Position numbers and translations under genes: made by a program. This document shows, one piece after another, positions 22,609 through 34,311 of a DNA stretch of 64,000 nucleotides (the stretch's first letter is position 1; the number at the start of each line of letters is the position of its first letter). Under the pieces are notes generated by a model. That model saw nothing but the letters and a program-made list of their open reading frames with translations. It searched no databases and was not told where the DNA came from. Origin of the DNA: Pogonophryne albipinna (lineage: Eukaryota; Chordata; Actinopteri; Perciformes; Artedidraconidae); NCBI GenBank assembly GCA_028583405.1, contig CM053244.1, forward strand, positions 4,914,299 to 4,978,298, written 5' to 3'.

Positions 22609-22767
22609 ATGGCAAAAGAACGGCGAAAAAAACGTTCACAGAGAAGACGACAACAATTGTCACTTGCACGAAGCAAGGTTATACAAAAAACTAATGACCC
22701 GACCATGAAATACCTTCACGGAGTGCGTCGAGGCGCAAGCTGTCATCCAAAGAACAGGAGGGTTTAG
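22609..22767 (+). CDS. Small Arg/Lys-rich ORF, unknown
   Basis: ATG at 22609, stop TAG at 22765; 52 residues. The N-terminus is extremely basic (MAKERRKKRSQRRRQQ), followed by TNDPTMKYLHGVRRG. Such basic starts are common in first exons of transposon proteins and in nuclear proteins, but I recognise no family. No donor site is obvious near the end. It may be a chance ORF. Confidence 0.25.
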   Translation: MAKERRKKRSQRRRQQLSLARSKVIQKTNDPTMKYLHGVRRGASCHPKNRRV

Positions 22768-23672
22768 CTAGCGCCTCACTGCAATCTTTAACCTGTTAAA
22801 CCCCGAACCTGTTTTTCCGGTTTCAGGCTCGAAAATGACATTCCCAGAACAAATGACCATATCTTCTAAAAGGGTTAAATTAATAATCTTTTTTCTCAAA
22901 GTAATGATAAACCTGTGAGTTGGATGTAGAAGAGTCAGAATCAATATAGATGTTTTTATTTTAAAGTAAATTCAGATTGAACATGGTAAAAAACTGTAAA
23001 TTATAGTGTCCGTCCAAAAAAAAAACATAACTTATAGTGAAAACTAACCTTGGATGATGGTAAGGTAAACTAAAAGCTTTAGGAATCCAAAGTACAACAT
23101 ATAATAAGTATCCTGTATCAAGATTGATGCAAAACAAGTGATATTTGACCTTTTTAGACAGATTTAGCCAAAGAAACCTCTTCTGGGGCCATTTGGGTGG
23201 ATTTTCCATATCTCTGGCCCCCCTTGCTGGATTTTGACATGTGACATCTCTTTCTGACCGTCAGAGCCAATGGAATCGAGGGGAACTCCCACATACTCCT
23301 TATTTGGTAATGTGTGTGTGTGAGACTGCCGCATAGCCAAGACCGGAAGCTGCGATAACTCTGATGGCTACCATTAGCAGCTAACTTTTGCTCTGCGATT
23401 TTTACATAAAAATGGAATTATGGATTATAAATTAAATAATTTTTGTATACAGACGTTAAAAACCTATGGATTAACCGATTCAGCCGCGTTTTTACCCTGA
23501 ACACAGGGTTTAATTCTGCGTGGTTAGAGTTATCTGCTTTCACAGCAAACGATGCTGGCTTACCGGGATGTTTGATATGTAGAGAGAAGTTGTCAAAGGT
23601 GCTGCAGCCTTTACGTATCGAGGAACAACACGGGAGAGGAAGACAGCTGACGATCTTCAGTCATCATTCAAT
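22768..23672. other. Unassigned DNA, possible MITE ends
   Basis: The word 'ttaacctgttaaaccccgaacc' near 22790 resembles 'ttaacctgttgaacccc' near 28490, suggesting a shared dispersed element. No terminal pair found. The 194-aa ORF 23443-24027 runs from here into the MITE at 23673 and is not considered a gene. Confidence 0.4.
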
Positions 23673-24015
23673 GGGGTATGTAATTTATTTCAGAAACACT
23701 TTTCGTTATATTCCATGGAATGCTCTTAACGTCCCGATAGCAATGAATATATTAAATACATACAAAATTAATCTGTGGAAGCCGTGGTACTGTAAAAAGC
23801 ACGACCAATCATCTGAGCCGGCTAAAGTAACTGGATGGCCTACCTGCCTGTCAGCCTTCCATCTGTGCACAAACTTATCTCGTGCCCTCATTGGTCATGT
23901 GCGCGTTGGTGTGTGTTGGAGGAGGGGCTCTGTAAGGAAGAGGCAGATTTTTTCCGGTTGTGTATTTTCAAATTCTAGCGCACTCGAGCCGGTTTCTCCA
24001 TTCTTACCTACCCTA
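23673..24015 (-). mobile_element. MITE, GGTGGGGTAGGTAAG family (inverse copy)
   Basis: The internal sequence matches the copies at 38905-39265 and 42287-42581 in inverse orientation: ccatggaatgctcttaacg on the left, then the 'gccggctaaagtaactgg' block, and gcactcgagccggtttct on the right. Its termini are the most decayed of the three. Confidence 0.8.
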
Positions 24016-24430
24016 AACTCTTTTTAGGGTGCAGCTATATGTTTTATTTATTTCAAAGTGGGCCCATTTTAATTATATATTTTTTCCTTCAAATGTGCAG
24101 AGGACTCCCCAAGTGCTGTGTTTAATTTATTTTAAAGTAGGCCTGTGTATTATTTGTAATTGTCCTTATATGAGTTCTTTGTTTCTTATTAGAGGTTAAC
24201 TGTCACGATCTGTCTTTATGGTGTCTTGTCTAGATCTGTTTTTGGTTTTCTGTCTGCGTTGTGTCTTGTTTAAATCTGTCTGTGGTTCTATTTCGATATG
24301 GCTTCGCCCTCTAAGGCTATCGCTATTGGGTTATCCCTCTACGCCCCCGCGCAGCACTGAAACACTTGTAGTCCACGCCCACCCGCCAGGTGGGCCCCAC
24401 CCTCGGGCCTCCTTCCGGTATAAATAGGAA
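24016..24430. other. Flank and LTR-like head of an Ngaro/DIRS-type element
   Basis: 24030-24200 holds nothing. From about 24300 (ggcttcgccctctaaggcta to cctccttccggtataaatag) the sequence resembles the terminal repeat and promoter of Ngaro/DIRS-type elements. TATAAAT at 24419-24425 is a probable TATA box. Confidence 0.45.
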
Positions 24431-24491
24431 GGGAGCCCGGCAATCTGCTCCCTCTTTTCTTCAGCAACCAGCACAGTACTGAAGCACAGCA

Positions 24492-25080
24492 ATGGAGAAT
24501 CATCATGACAACTGCGTCCGTGATTGTCCCTCATGTGACTCTGGGTTCATAATGAGTTATGACCAGCAGAGATAAAAGCAGTATGCGAATCCTGCCTGGG
24601 GTCAGAGCACGCGTACGCGGCTCTAAACCAGCAGGTAGCATGCACACACTGCGCTCGTCTCCCCTCGGGCGACAGGAAGCGGAGAGCGGACGCTCTTGCT
24701 GCTGTGGCCGAGGAGGACGATTGTCCCGTCCAGGTTTACGAGCCCGCGGACGGGGCCTCGTGTCCCTGGGGCCGAGTGCCAGGCAGGAGTCAGAAGAAAA
24801 GCAACTCCTGCCCCGCCTCCCTCCACGGTTCACCGTTCGGTTCTCCCCTCCCTCCTCTCCCCCGGACGGGGGAGACAGAGTCGGAGCAGGGTGCCAGCTT
24901 GGCGGCCGAACATGCTTTCCCCCTCTCCGTCAGACACAGATCCAGAGCCACCTCGGGCTGAAGTAGGCGTCTGTTACGGAGACGGCCAGAAAAGTGCTAC
25001 TGGACGCTGACCCCAGTTCCACGACATGGTGGAGTCCATGAAGACGGCCGCGGAACAGGCGGACGACATTCGCCAGCATT
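24492..25080 (+). pseudogene. Ngaro/DIRS-like gag remnant
   Basis: An ATG at 24492 begins MENHHDNCVRDCPSCDSG, giving closely spaced Cys residues as in gag proteins of tyrosine-recombinase retroelements. A stop follows after about 30 codons. The rest (24560-25010) is GC-rich with long but shifted ORFs (SPPPDGG-type and Arg/Pro-rich). Assigned by position after an LTR-like head and by the recombinase/RNase H remnant downstream. Confidence 0.45.
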
Positions 25081-25264
25081 GAGCTGCCACAGCGGCATCA
25101 ACGCCCGCAGCAGCCGCGGCGTCGAAAGCGCCCTTCGGCGGCTGCAGGGGCTCCGTCCCACGTCTCCGCTCCCCCGCCACCCCAGAGACAGGGTCTCCCG
25201 GCGGCGAGTCAAAGGGGAGGGAGGCTCGCCCGCTGCTCCGCGAGAGCCTCCGAGGACGCAGAGC

Positions 25265-26520
25265 CGGTAATTAAGCCGGCTGCCACTAATCTGTTTAAGT
25301 AGACGGCAGGGCTCCCTGCAGAAGCCTGCTGGTTTTAACCTTTCGGTTAATAACCTGCAGAGCTCGCGGCATTCCTCTGTCCGAGATACGCCTCCTACAC
25401 ACGGTCATAATAACCCATGAGCGCCGTTTTAACGCCTCATGTGGACAACACTGCGCACACCTCCACTCATCCCCTGAGCGTGTACGCGCCTCATGATGAG
25501 AGTCGGAGTGAGACGCAGCGTGTGGAGGCCCCGCGCAACCCGTTCGGTCCCAGCCCACCTGGGGTTGCCTCACGCCCTGTGTAAACCAGCTGCCTATAAC
25601 CTGTCGGTTAATAGCCAGCAGGGCTCGTTGCTAAAGCCTGGTTTTAACCTGTTGGTTAATACATTTCAGAGCACGCTAATTAAGCCGGCTGCCACTAATC
25701 TGTTGATTAAGTAGACAGCAGGGCTCCCTGCAGAAGCCTGCCGGTTTTAACCTATCGGTTAATAACCTGCAGAGCTCGCGGCATTCCTCTGTCCGAGATA
25801 TACCTCCTACACACGGTCATAATAAACCATGAGCGCCGTTATAACGCCTCATGTGGACAGCACTGCACACACCGCCACTCATCCCCTGAGCGTGTACACG
25901 CCTCATGATGACAGCCGGAGTGAAACGCAGCGTGTGGAGGCTTCCTCGCAGCCCTTTCGCCTCACGGGCAATGGCGGCGAGGGCAATGGCGTGGCTCGTC
26001 ACCATGACGACCATTACGGCACATCACAGAGAAGCCAGAACGGGGGAAGGAGCAGTATTCCAGGCTGAGTGCCCCAGCGGCAGCGCCCGCAGCGCCACGG
26101 CGTCAGGGCTCGCTGCAGAATTCTGCTGGTTTTAACCTATCGGTTAATAAACTGCAGAGCTCGCTAATTAAGCCGGCTGCCACTAATCTGTTGATTAAGT
26201 AGACAGCAGGGCTCGCTGCAGAAGCCTGCCGGTTTTAACCCCTGTTAATAACCTGCAGAGCTCGCAGCATTCCTCTGTCCGAGATACGCCTCGTACACAC
26301 GGTCATAATAAACCCATGAACGTCGTTATAACGCTTCATGTGGGCAGTACTGCACACACCTCCATCCATCCCCTGAGCGTGTACGCGCCTCATGATGAGA
26401 GAGTGAGACGCAGCGTGTGGAGGTCCCCGCGCAGCCCTTTCGGTCCAAGCTCACCTTGGGTTGCCTCACGGGCAGCGGCGGCAGGGGCTCTGGCGTGGCT
26501 CGTCACCATGACGACCAAAA
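25265..26520 (+). repeat. Three large direct repeats, 0.4-0.5 kb each
   Basis: A block starting taattaagccggctgccact and running through 'ttttaaccta/ttcggttaataac', 'gcattcctctgtccgagata' and 'catgaacg/gcgcc' to 'catgatgagag' begins at about 25268, 25677 and 26165. Spacing is 409 and 488 bp. Copies differ by small indels and substitutions, and coding is not conserved between them. This is an internal amplification within the degraded Ngaro-like element. Confidence 0.8.
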
Positions 26521-26790
26521 CACATCTCGAGCACGTGCGCCCGCTCTCAGAGTGTTTCTCAGAGTGGCAGCGCGTGGGTCTGATGGACAGATGGATGAGC
26601 AGGCTGATCAGCAGAGGATACGTCCTGCAGTTCTGGGCGCGCACACACACACGTTGCTCTCCATCAGAGCAATGTATATCCCCGGCGAATTTAACGCAGC
26701 AGCCGTTGTATGCGAGGAGTATTGAGACTCAGACCTGTGTCACGCACACTGCCGCCTCAGTGGGATTTGGCTTTGGTGTTACGCGCACTA
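26521..26790 (+). pseudogene. RNase H / recombinase remnant of an Ngaro/DIRS-like element
   Basis: In one frame the sequence gives SIRAMYIPGEFNAAA (about 26660-26704), the end of the RNase H domain in these elements. A second frame has LPPQWDLALVLRALKQSP (about 26748-26800), the linker ahead of the recombinase catalytic domain, also seen at 8090-8130 of the DIRS copy as PQWDLPLVLEAL. Everything between is deleted. The match ends at the ERV-type repeats beginning at 26802. Confidence 0.65.
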
Positions 26791-26801
26791 AAGCAAAGCC
26801 C

Positions 26802-27120
26802 ATCAGCGGACTGGAGGAGCTGGGTCGGGAGGACATCCCTCCAGCAGTCGACCCAGAAGGCGCCATCAGCGGACCGGAGGAGGAGGATCGGGAGGACATC
26901 TCTCCAGCAGTCGTCCCGGGAGGCGTCATCAGCGGGCCGGAGACGGAGGATCGGGAAGACATCTCTCCAGCATCGACCCGGAAGCCGCCATCAGCGGGCC
27001 GGAGGAGGAGGATCCAGAAGACATCTCTCTAGCAGGCAGCCCAGAAGCCGCCGTCAGCGGATCGGGGGAACAAAGACACGGCAAGCCAGGACGGCACAGG
27101 GGACTACACTCTCCGCTGAA
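26802..27120 (+). repeat. 63-bp (21-codon) tandem repeat in an ERV 3' region
   Basis: About five units begin at 26802, 26865, 26928, 26990 and 27052 with 'atcagcggaccgg', each encoding a version of ISGPEEEDREDISPAV. The reading frame is kept for three to four units. The same repeat, with 2-3 units, is found at 51034-51190 directly after an integrase C-terminal domain. Confidence 0.85.
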
Positions 27121-27138
27121 ATAGGTTGATATAGCCGG

Positions 27139-27300
27139 TGTGGAGTTTGTTTTAATATCCCATTTTTGAGGAACTTTGTTTTAATAACCCATTTTTTGAG
27201 GAACTTTGTATTAATATCCCATTTTTTGAGGAACTTTGTTTTAATATCCCATTTTTTGAGGAACTATGTTTTAATAACCCATTTTTTGAGGGAGAAGCTG
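27139..27300 (+). repeat. 30-bp tandem repeat, five units
   Basis: Units of exactly 30 bp (word 'attttttgaggaactttgtt') with anchors at 27168, 27198, 27228, 27258 and 27288. In one frame each unit encodes RNFVLISHFL or a close variant. A shorter array sits at the equivalent place of the provirus at 51245-51370. Confidence 0.9.
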
Positions 27301-27586
27301 CCCCTTCGCCTTCGTACCAAATGCCCTTGTTGGCTTACGCGTCGGAGGAGGACGAGCACGATGACTCAGCCGACAAGGACAATTTTTTTAACATATTTTG
27401 GTCTCCCTCCACTGTCATAAGAAGTTGTTATGGTGGACTGTTCCTAAAGGTTTAAAGTGCTCTAAATCCCAGCGACTGATGGATTTATATAAATGTTGGG
27501 GGACAGACAGTAGAAAAGAATGACAGTGGTTATGTTTCAAATGCTGTGTATAAGTTGATCTCTGAAGGTGAGATCAAAAGAGGGGT
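27301..27586 (+). other. ERV 3' internal end with polypurine tract
   Basis: Nearly identical to 51366-51662. It ends in AAAAGAGGGG (27577-27585), a polypurine tract directly before the LTR, which primes plus-strand DNA synthesis in retroviruses. A short Arg-rich ORF tail (LTRRRRTSTMTQPT) ends near 27420. Confidence 0.75.
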
Positions 27587-28361
27587 TAAAGCAAACAGAT
27601 ATTGTTCTAAACTGTATTAAAGTAAACAGGTATTATCTTGAACTGTATTGAAGTGAACATGTATTATTTGGGACTGTTTTAAAGTAATCCTATATATATA
27701 AACCTTCTTACATACACTCAATGACCCAGGTACCCTGCCACACACACTTCCTCTCACCAGCACTAACACATACACTCACTGACCCAGATATCAGCACACA
27801 CACACACATACACTTTCCCCCCCCCACCAGCACATGCACATGTTCTTATTCAAGGTTCTTCCTGGGGCCAGTATAATCTCAAGCACCAATATATCTGTGT
27901 ACAATGTTTGATTGTTTGGGAAAGAATAGTTTGTGTGAAATCTTTCTTGAGAAATTAAAGGAGTGAAGTTAGTTGGAAGATAAAAAGTGATTCTGACCTT
28001 GACTAGTTCCGAGGCTCTCACGCTTCACTTAGGAGTAAAATGGGACGGAAGAGCCGACCCACATCTCCGCCCCAAATATGTCCATATATACTGTTGTTTA
28101 TTCATGCAAAATGCCCCCTGTTTCTGACTGGCTGGTCCCGATACCTGTATCGCACGGCAGTGGAGCGGGGAGCCCGGAGTGCTCTGTTACAGGGCACTCC
28201 GGGTTCGTATTGTGTTTTTTACCATTAAAATCAGGTTATTGTTATAACTTTTATGCCGGTGTTTTGAACTCCTTCTCTTATTAAATCTGACCAGGCTCAT
28301 CTAACAGACGGCGCGGAGCAGAGGTGGGCTTTAAGCCACCACTACTGTGTTTGTTCCAACA
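27587..28361 (+). mobile_element. 3' LTR of an ERV (775 bp)
   Basis: Begins TAAAGCAAAC after the polypurine tract and ends CCAACA. It is collinear with the LTRs at 44768-45563 and 51663-53681. It lacks their 26-bp duplication (gtgtacaatgtttgatacca) and carries an extra 'tacagggcactccgggttcg' stretch near 28187, so it belongs to a sister subfamily. No partner 5' LTR is in the window; the internal part is replaced by the Ngaro-like DNA upstream. Confidence 0.88.
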
Positions 28362-28389
28362 CTGGCCAGGGAGCCACGGATCTTCAGCC

Positions 28390-28495
28390 TCTCAGACACA
28401 ACAGTAGCAGCAGCTTTTAGCTTTGATGGCCCGCGGATCTGGAATAAACTTCCAGAACATCTGAGGTTTGCCCAAAACTCGAGTTCTTTTAACCT
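28390..28495 (+). pseudogene. LINE ORF2 extreme C-terminus
   Basis: Encodes AAFSFDGPRIWNKLPEHLR and SSSFNLL, the short conserved end of CR1/L2/Rex1-type LINE reverse transcriptases (WN.LP..LR..SF). Only this tail is present, directly after the LTR. Confidence 0.6.
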
Positions 28496-28828
28496 GTTGA
28501 ACCCCATCCCCCCCACCCCCGGGCGGAAAAACGCGTCATCTGCAGGAAACAGCATCTGAGGGTTTCTTAATATTTAATAAACTATGAATGTTTTATATCC
28601 ATGTAAGGGGAAGAAACTCAGCTAACTGATCTTTTTTTTTTTTTAAACCCACAAAGCTAGCGCGGAGCCTCTGAATTAGCCACGAGCGAAAAAATGCTAA
28701 CGGTGCTTGCACAGAAAACACGGTATAACACTGTTATTACTTATCGTAACTGCAAATCCAACCCATCGACTAGCATCGTGAGAAGACACAGAATCGATCG
28801 GTATCTAGATCATTGCGACTTTATAAAC
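28496..28828. other. Unassigned DNA
   Basis: No gene. It starts with the 'ttaacctgttgaacccc' word shared with 22790. It continues after the hAT insertion at 29683. Confidence 0.4.
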
Positions 28829-28836
28829 AAAAATAG

Positions 28837-29674
<838 letters not shown>

Positions 29675-29682
29675 AAAAATAG

Positions 29683-30515
29683 ACATCACAACACGTGGCG
29701 CTAGGTAGCAACAACGGCAATATCTCTTACCTTCGTTGTTGTCTGGTCAAAAGTGGTCTTCAATGGCATTAAACCGATACAAATGCTGCTGAAGGTTAAT
29801 CCAATGTGTCTGTGTCACTTTGAATGATTTCTGAGAATTCATCAGCAATAAACCTACTTTTCGGTTTTCAGATTTCAAAGCTTTGCTCTGGGCAAAACTG
29901 CATGCGCGTAGTCCCCACTTTTTTTTTTGGTAACGTTGGTTTTGTTGTCGTTCTAGTTGGAGCTTTTCTTGAGGGATGAATTATTCAAAAATGCCGTGAC
30001 TGGCATTCGGGTCATCTCCTCGTGTCATAATGTACCCATTGTCGTCACTGATGTTCTTAGTACTAACTAATTTCCGAGCATTTCCACAATGACGTCTTTA
30101 GAACAGCCTCAATTTGTTGTCTGGAATGACACATCATATAGTTTTAAATGTATTCAAGCCAACAGAGAACTATTTTGACCCCGCTGTTTTTCTACTGAGT
30201 GCTTTCTCTGCCTTCATGATGCATCAAATGACGCAACATGACTATTGTGTGTTGCACTTAACCCTCCTCGGTAACTAGTTGTTTCGTTGTTGGTTTGGTC
30301 TGTGCTTCAGAAAAGGTTGTCATTCTTCCGTTCCCTTTCCTGTCTTTTCTCCACAGATGCACAACACACACAGTTTCTTTTATATAATAAACAATAAATG
30401 CATATATAAAAAACAAATGAATAATGATGATAATAATAATAATAATATCTGCATATAAACATTATGAACACTTATTTTCAAGTAACTTGTTTACATTCAT
30501 ATGTTCACACATACA
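29683..30515. other. Unassigned DNA between two hAT elements
   Basis: No gene or repeat ends recognised. A short AAT repeat lies at 30425-30445. Confidence 0.45.
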
Positions 30516-30523
30516 CAAAATAT

Positions 30524-30984
30524 TAGGGATGTAACGATACTAAAAACTCACGGTACGATATTTATCGCGATATTGAAAAATAAAGGAAAACATTTTTTTT
30601 TTTTTACTTTAACTTTTTTTTTCTTCATTAAATAATACTGTAAATCTGATTTGTACAGCATTTTAGTAGGATAGTAGTATTTTAAATTGTCAACAATATA
30701 ATAATCAGACCCTGCAAAGAATAAATCAAGTTTCACTTTAGTTTTTCAAGTAACTCAACTCTAACTCACTCACTCAGCGTCACCAAGGTTATCTTTTAGG
30801 AATATGAGCATGTCCACATGTCCAGGTAGAAGCTGGGATGTTTGGGCATTTGCAAAATCCCCTGCTGTGGAAACAACTCTCTTGCTCTCTTACAAAAAAA
30901 AATAATCGCGGTATATTTCGTCAGCCTCACGACGGTATTGAGACATCTATTTACCGCGATATTCGATATATCGTTACATCCCTA
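30524..30984. mobile_element. Non-autonomous hAT, 461 bp
   Basis: Ends TAGGGATGTAACGATA and TATCGTTACATCCCTA, flanked by an 8-bp duplication CAAAATAT (30516-30523 and 30985-30992). No coding capacity. Confidence 0.93.
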
Positions 30985-30992
30985 CAAAATAT

Positions 30993-31337
30993 ACATAAAC
31001 ACCATATGTTCAAGTGTATAAGTACACAAATGCACTCATATACACCAATATTGCAAGGCAATTTCCAGGGCTGAAATAATAATTCAACCCCATAACAATG
31101 AAAATAAATAAGAAGGAACAAATACATTAAAAGTAATTTAAACCATATTAAATAAATAAAAAAAGGATTCTGGGAATATCCGATATTTGTTAGCTGGAGT
31201 AATCTGCAAATATAATTTTTTATAATTTAGTTTTGAATGTTTGACGACAAGTGATACTTGAAAGGTCTGGGTGAACTCCATCCCACGTTCAAACTCCGTT
31301 TATGGATAAGCTGTGCTATTTGATGGTTGTTCTACAG
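30993..31337. other. Unassigned AT-rich DNA
   Basis: Nothing recognised between the second duplication of the preceding hAT and the start of the hAT transposase remnant. Confidence 0.5.
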
Positions 31338-32630
31338 CAGAGGTGCCCAGTACGCAATGCTGGTAGATCGCGAGTCATTCATAAAAAAAAACGTAAGTCA
31401 CAATTAGCTGGACAGCAGTCACTTTTCTTAAAGCCGACATCCACCGCAAAGGCAGCCACTGAAGCATCTCTACGAGTGAGTCACGCTATAATCAAACACA
31501 AAAAATCCTTTCAAGATGGAGAGATGGTGAAAGAAGCCTTCGTAGAAGCAGCAGACGCCTCGTTTCGGGATTACACAAACAAAACAGAAATAGTAAACGC
31601 TATCAAGGCCGTCCAATTATCACGGAGCACAGTCACACGTCGCTGTGAAGTCATGGCTGAGGATTTGACCCAGCAACTCAGGAAGAACATAGAAGACTGC
31701 GGGTTTCTCACTCCAACTAGACGAGTCGTGAGAGATACAGCGCAATTGTGTGTTTATATCAGGATAGTTCACAGACATGACGGCGAAAGAGGAACTACTG
31801 ACAATTCTGCCAATGAAGGAAGACACTCGGGGCGAGGACATTTTTCGGACATTCAAAAACTTTGTTGACAAATCTAAACTCCCCATGTCTAAGTTGAGTT
31901 CCATCACAACGCATGGTGCGCCTGCGATGGTGGGCCGGTGTAATGGCTTCATTGCAAAATGCAGAGAGGATGACACATTCCCTGACTTCATACACCAGTA
32001 CGCACTTTGTGCAACAATGCTGAATATGAAAGAGGTCATGGATGTGTCACTTAAAGTGGCCTGTTCTATTCGGCAAGACCTCTTCAAAGACGGCTGTTTT
32101 GTGCATATCTGGAGGATGCCGACTGTGTTCACACTGACCTCTTACTACACACCGACGTAAGATGGCTGAGGAGGGGCAATTTTCTCCAGAGATTTCGAGT
32201 GCTTCTACCGGAGATAAAGGAATTTCTCCATGACACCAACCCCGCGGAGTACGTACGTCTAGATGACGAGGAGTGGCTGTTAGATCTGGCGTTACACACA
32301 TGTTGAATGAGCTGAACTTGGAGCTACAAGGGAAAGACAGAACTGTGGTTGACATGATCAGCTCAGTTAATGCCTTCAAACGAAGACTGCATCTGCTGTG
32401 TTCAAAGCTGCGGCGCAAAAATTTGACCAATTTCCAAACGTTTTGGAACTTATTCAGAGTTGAAAAGTATCCAAACGTCAGAAAATGTGCCACCTCACTG
32501 ACCTCACTCTTCGGCTCGACTTATTTATGCGAGTCAGCCTTCTCCCAAATGAAGATAGTGAAGTCGACATACCGTTCCCAATTAACTGATGAACATTTGG
32601 AGGCCTGCCTGACTCCTCGATTCCGCCGGG
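31338..32630 (+). pseudogene. hAT transposase (GTF2IRD2/ZBED-like type), broken
   Basis: A probable left terminus CAGAGGTGCCCAGTACG stands at 31338. The first frame encodes LRVSHAIIKHKKSFQDGEMVKE and STVTRRCEVMAEDL, the N-terminal part of the hAT catalytic region in this group. A second frame from about 31783 gives KEELLTILPMKEDTRGEDIF and SSITTHGAPAMVGRCNG. A third, from about 32150, holds DVRWLRRGNFLQRF. The frame from about 32290 ends with the dimerisation (hATC) segment, KYPNVRKCATSLTSLFGSTYLCESAFSQM. At least three frameshifts and a deletion near 32080-32150 exist. The right terminus is not found. The match ends at about 32625, where piggyBac-type sequence takes over. Confidence 0.85.
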
Positions 32631-32639
32631 TCCGTCTGC

Positions 32640-32981
32640 GTCGCGTCACGGCTTCCTTCTCCATAAGGAGCTGCACAAGAGGAGGGGTGACCCCGCCAGG
32701 GCGAAGCCACTCGCACAGAAGTCCTTCAGGGAGCAGCTTGCTAAAGAACTGGTTGACTTTTCTGGAGTTCCTGCAGCAGCAGCACCCCGCCCGCCAACCA
32801 ACCCCCCTACCGCTCACATGCATGCCCGTGTTGCCACCACGGTCAGGAGGTACTGCAGGAGGTGCTCTGATGCTGGCAACAGAAGGGTGAAGACACCTGT
32901 GTACTGCAGGAAGTGTCAGGTCCCTCTGTGCTTCACTCCCAAAAAGAACTGTTACAGGGCATGGCATGACTTACTGGAGTA
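32640..32981 (+). pseudogene. piggyBac-type transposase C-terminus
   Basis: Translation of one frame gives LLHKELHKRRGDPARAK and FREQLAKELVDFSG. A cysteine-rich end follows: RRYCRRC, VYCRKCQVPLCFTPKKNCY, WHDLL, then a stop (TAA at about 32980). This is the C-terminal zinc-binding tail of PGBD-like piggyBac transposases, which helps recognise the element ends. The catalytic domain is absent upstream; hAT sequence stands there instead. An AATAAA signal lies at about 33098. No TTAA-flanked piggyBac terminus was found. Confidence 0.75.
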
Positions 32982-32989
32982 ATACTGTA

Positions 32990-34311
32990 ACATTCAGGGT
33001 TTGTATAAAGTTTTGAGTGTTTATTACCCAAAAAATGCTTGTTGCTTTTACCTAAAGTTTGGTGTTATTGTAAAGTGTGTTGCTAACATTTTTTAAATAA
33101 ATCTGCTCCAGTTGGAGTCAAATGTTTCCTAATTTTTATTGTGCAAGTAAACATGCATCTCATGCAAAGAGGGAACTTCCCACACACTCCACCCCACACA
33201 CACACACACCCACACCACGAACACCCCCCAAGTAATTGTATTAACCCACTATTTTAAGGGCATATGTCAATAAATGGCTCAAACAACACAAACGGTTCAC
33301 ATCGAGATGAACTTGAATGCAACATGTGACTCAGTCTTCTGACCCTGTTCTTGCACACATGTCAATTATCTTTCAATGCATTTGTTTTGCTGTACTACAA
33401 ATGACTGTAAATATGCGTACTCCTTCCCCTACAAAACTTTGCAACAAGCACATGTAGCATTGAAACGGCTTACATAAAATACAAAAATGACTTACTTAAT
33501 GTTGATTGCATTTCTTAGCCATTGCATGCATGTGTGTAGTTGTGCAGTCCACTTTGATGGTGGTTTTAACAATATTCGGCACAATGTGGTGCTGTTGAAA
33601 GACCAGCTTAATACTAATATTAGCATCCATCTGAAACCACTCATTTGTAATTTAAACATTACCATTGGGCCATCATTGCATTCACTAGCCTCACAATATT
33701 AACATGATTGGAAGAGGGGTGAGAGGTGAGATTAATCTGATTTCATCTGATCTGAAAATGTCTCTGAATGGCAAAGACTATTTATAAACATACTGCCTAT
33801 TAAAAAAATAAATAAAATGTTTAGTGAACTACTAGACCCCAAAACCAAACTCCACTTTACCCTCAAAAGTCAGCCACTGTGTATTATGTTCAATAATACA
33901 ATTAATTAATACAATTAAGGTGTTTCCAAAGCAAGGTACAAGAAAGGTATTTTAAGAATGACATTTCAATGGGAGCTAGGAAGAGAAAACCAAATACTGT
34001 ATGTGAGTGAAATAAAATAACTTTACAAAATATGTTCTGGTTATCACCCGTCCCCTTGTGTTATGAAGGTTTTTCTGCATGTGAACGGTCTGCAGAGTCA
34101 CTAACCCTCAAAGTGCACCCTGTAGCGAGTAAAACTCTAACACAGAGAAGACCTGTCTATGCTGCCCCAGAACGCCTCGTTGGAGATTTCTCTTTTTCCA
34201 TTGTTTACTTCCCGGGTACTGTGACGTGTGAACACCCAGAGGCCACACCCTCTGCAAGCGGAACATATATACTGTTGGAAGCTCAGGTTCAGTTCAAAAC
34301 TGTATCCAGTC
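32990..34311. other. Unassigned DNA, AT-rich
   Basis: A short CA/CCCA-rich tract occurs at 33180-33225. No gene, element end or array is recognised. Confidence 0.5.

Noticed and set aside
23443..24027. 194-aa ORF as a gene
   Set aside because: Its second half is the inverse of a MITE found twice elsewhere in the window, and the first half has no domain or splice support.
24559..24966. 135-aa GC-rich ORF as a host gene
   Set aside because: It overlaps open frames on both strands in GC-rich DNA and lies in an Ngaro-like gag position with stops upstream. No conserved domain was seen.
27139..27300. Regular 30-bp repeats that resemble a CRISPR array in size
   Set aside because: The units are directly adjacent with no unique spacers, and the setting is a vertebrate retrovirus. 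This is a simple tandem array.
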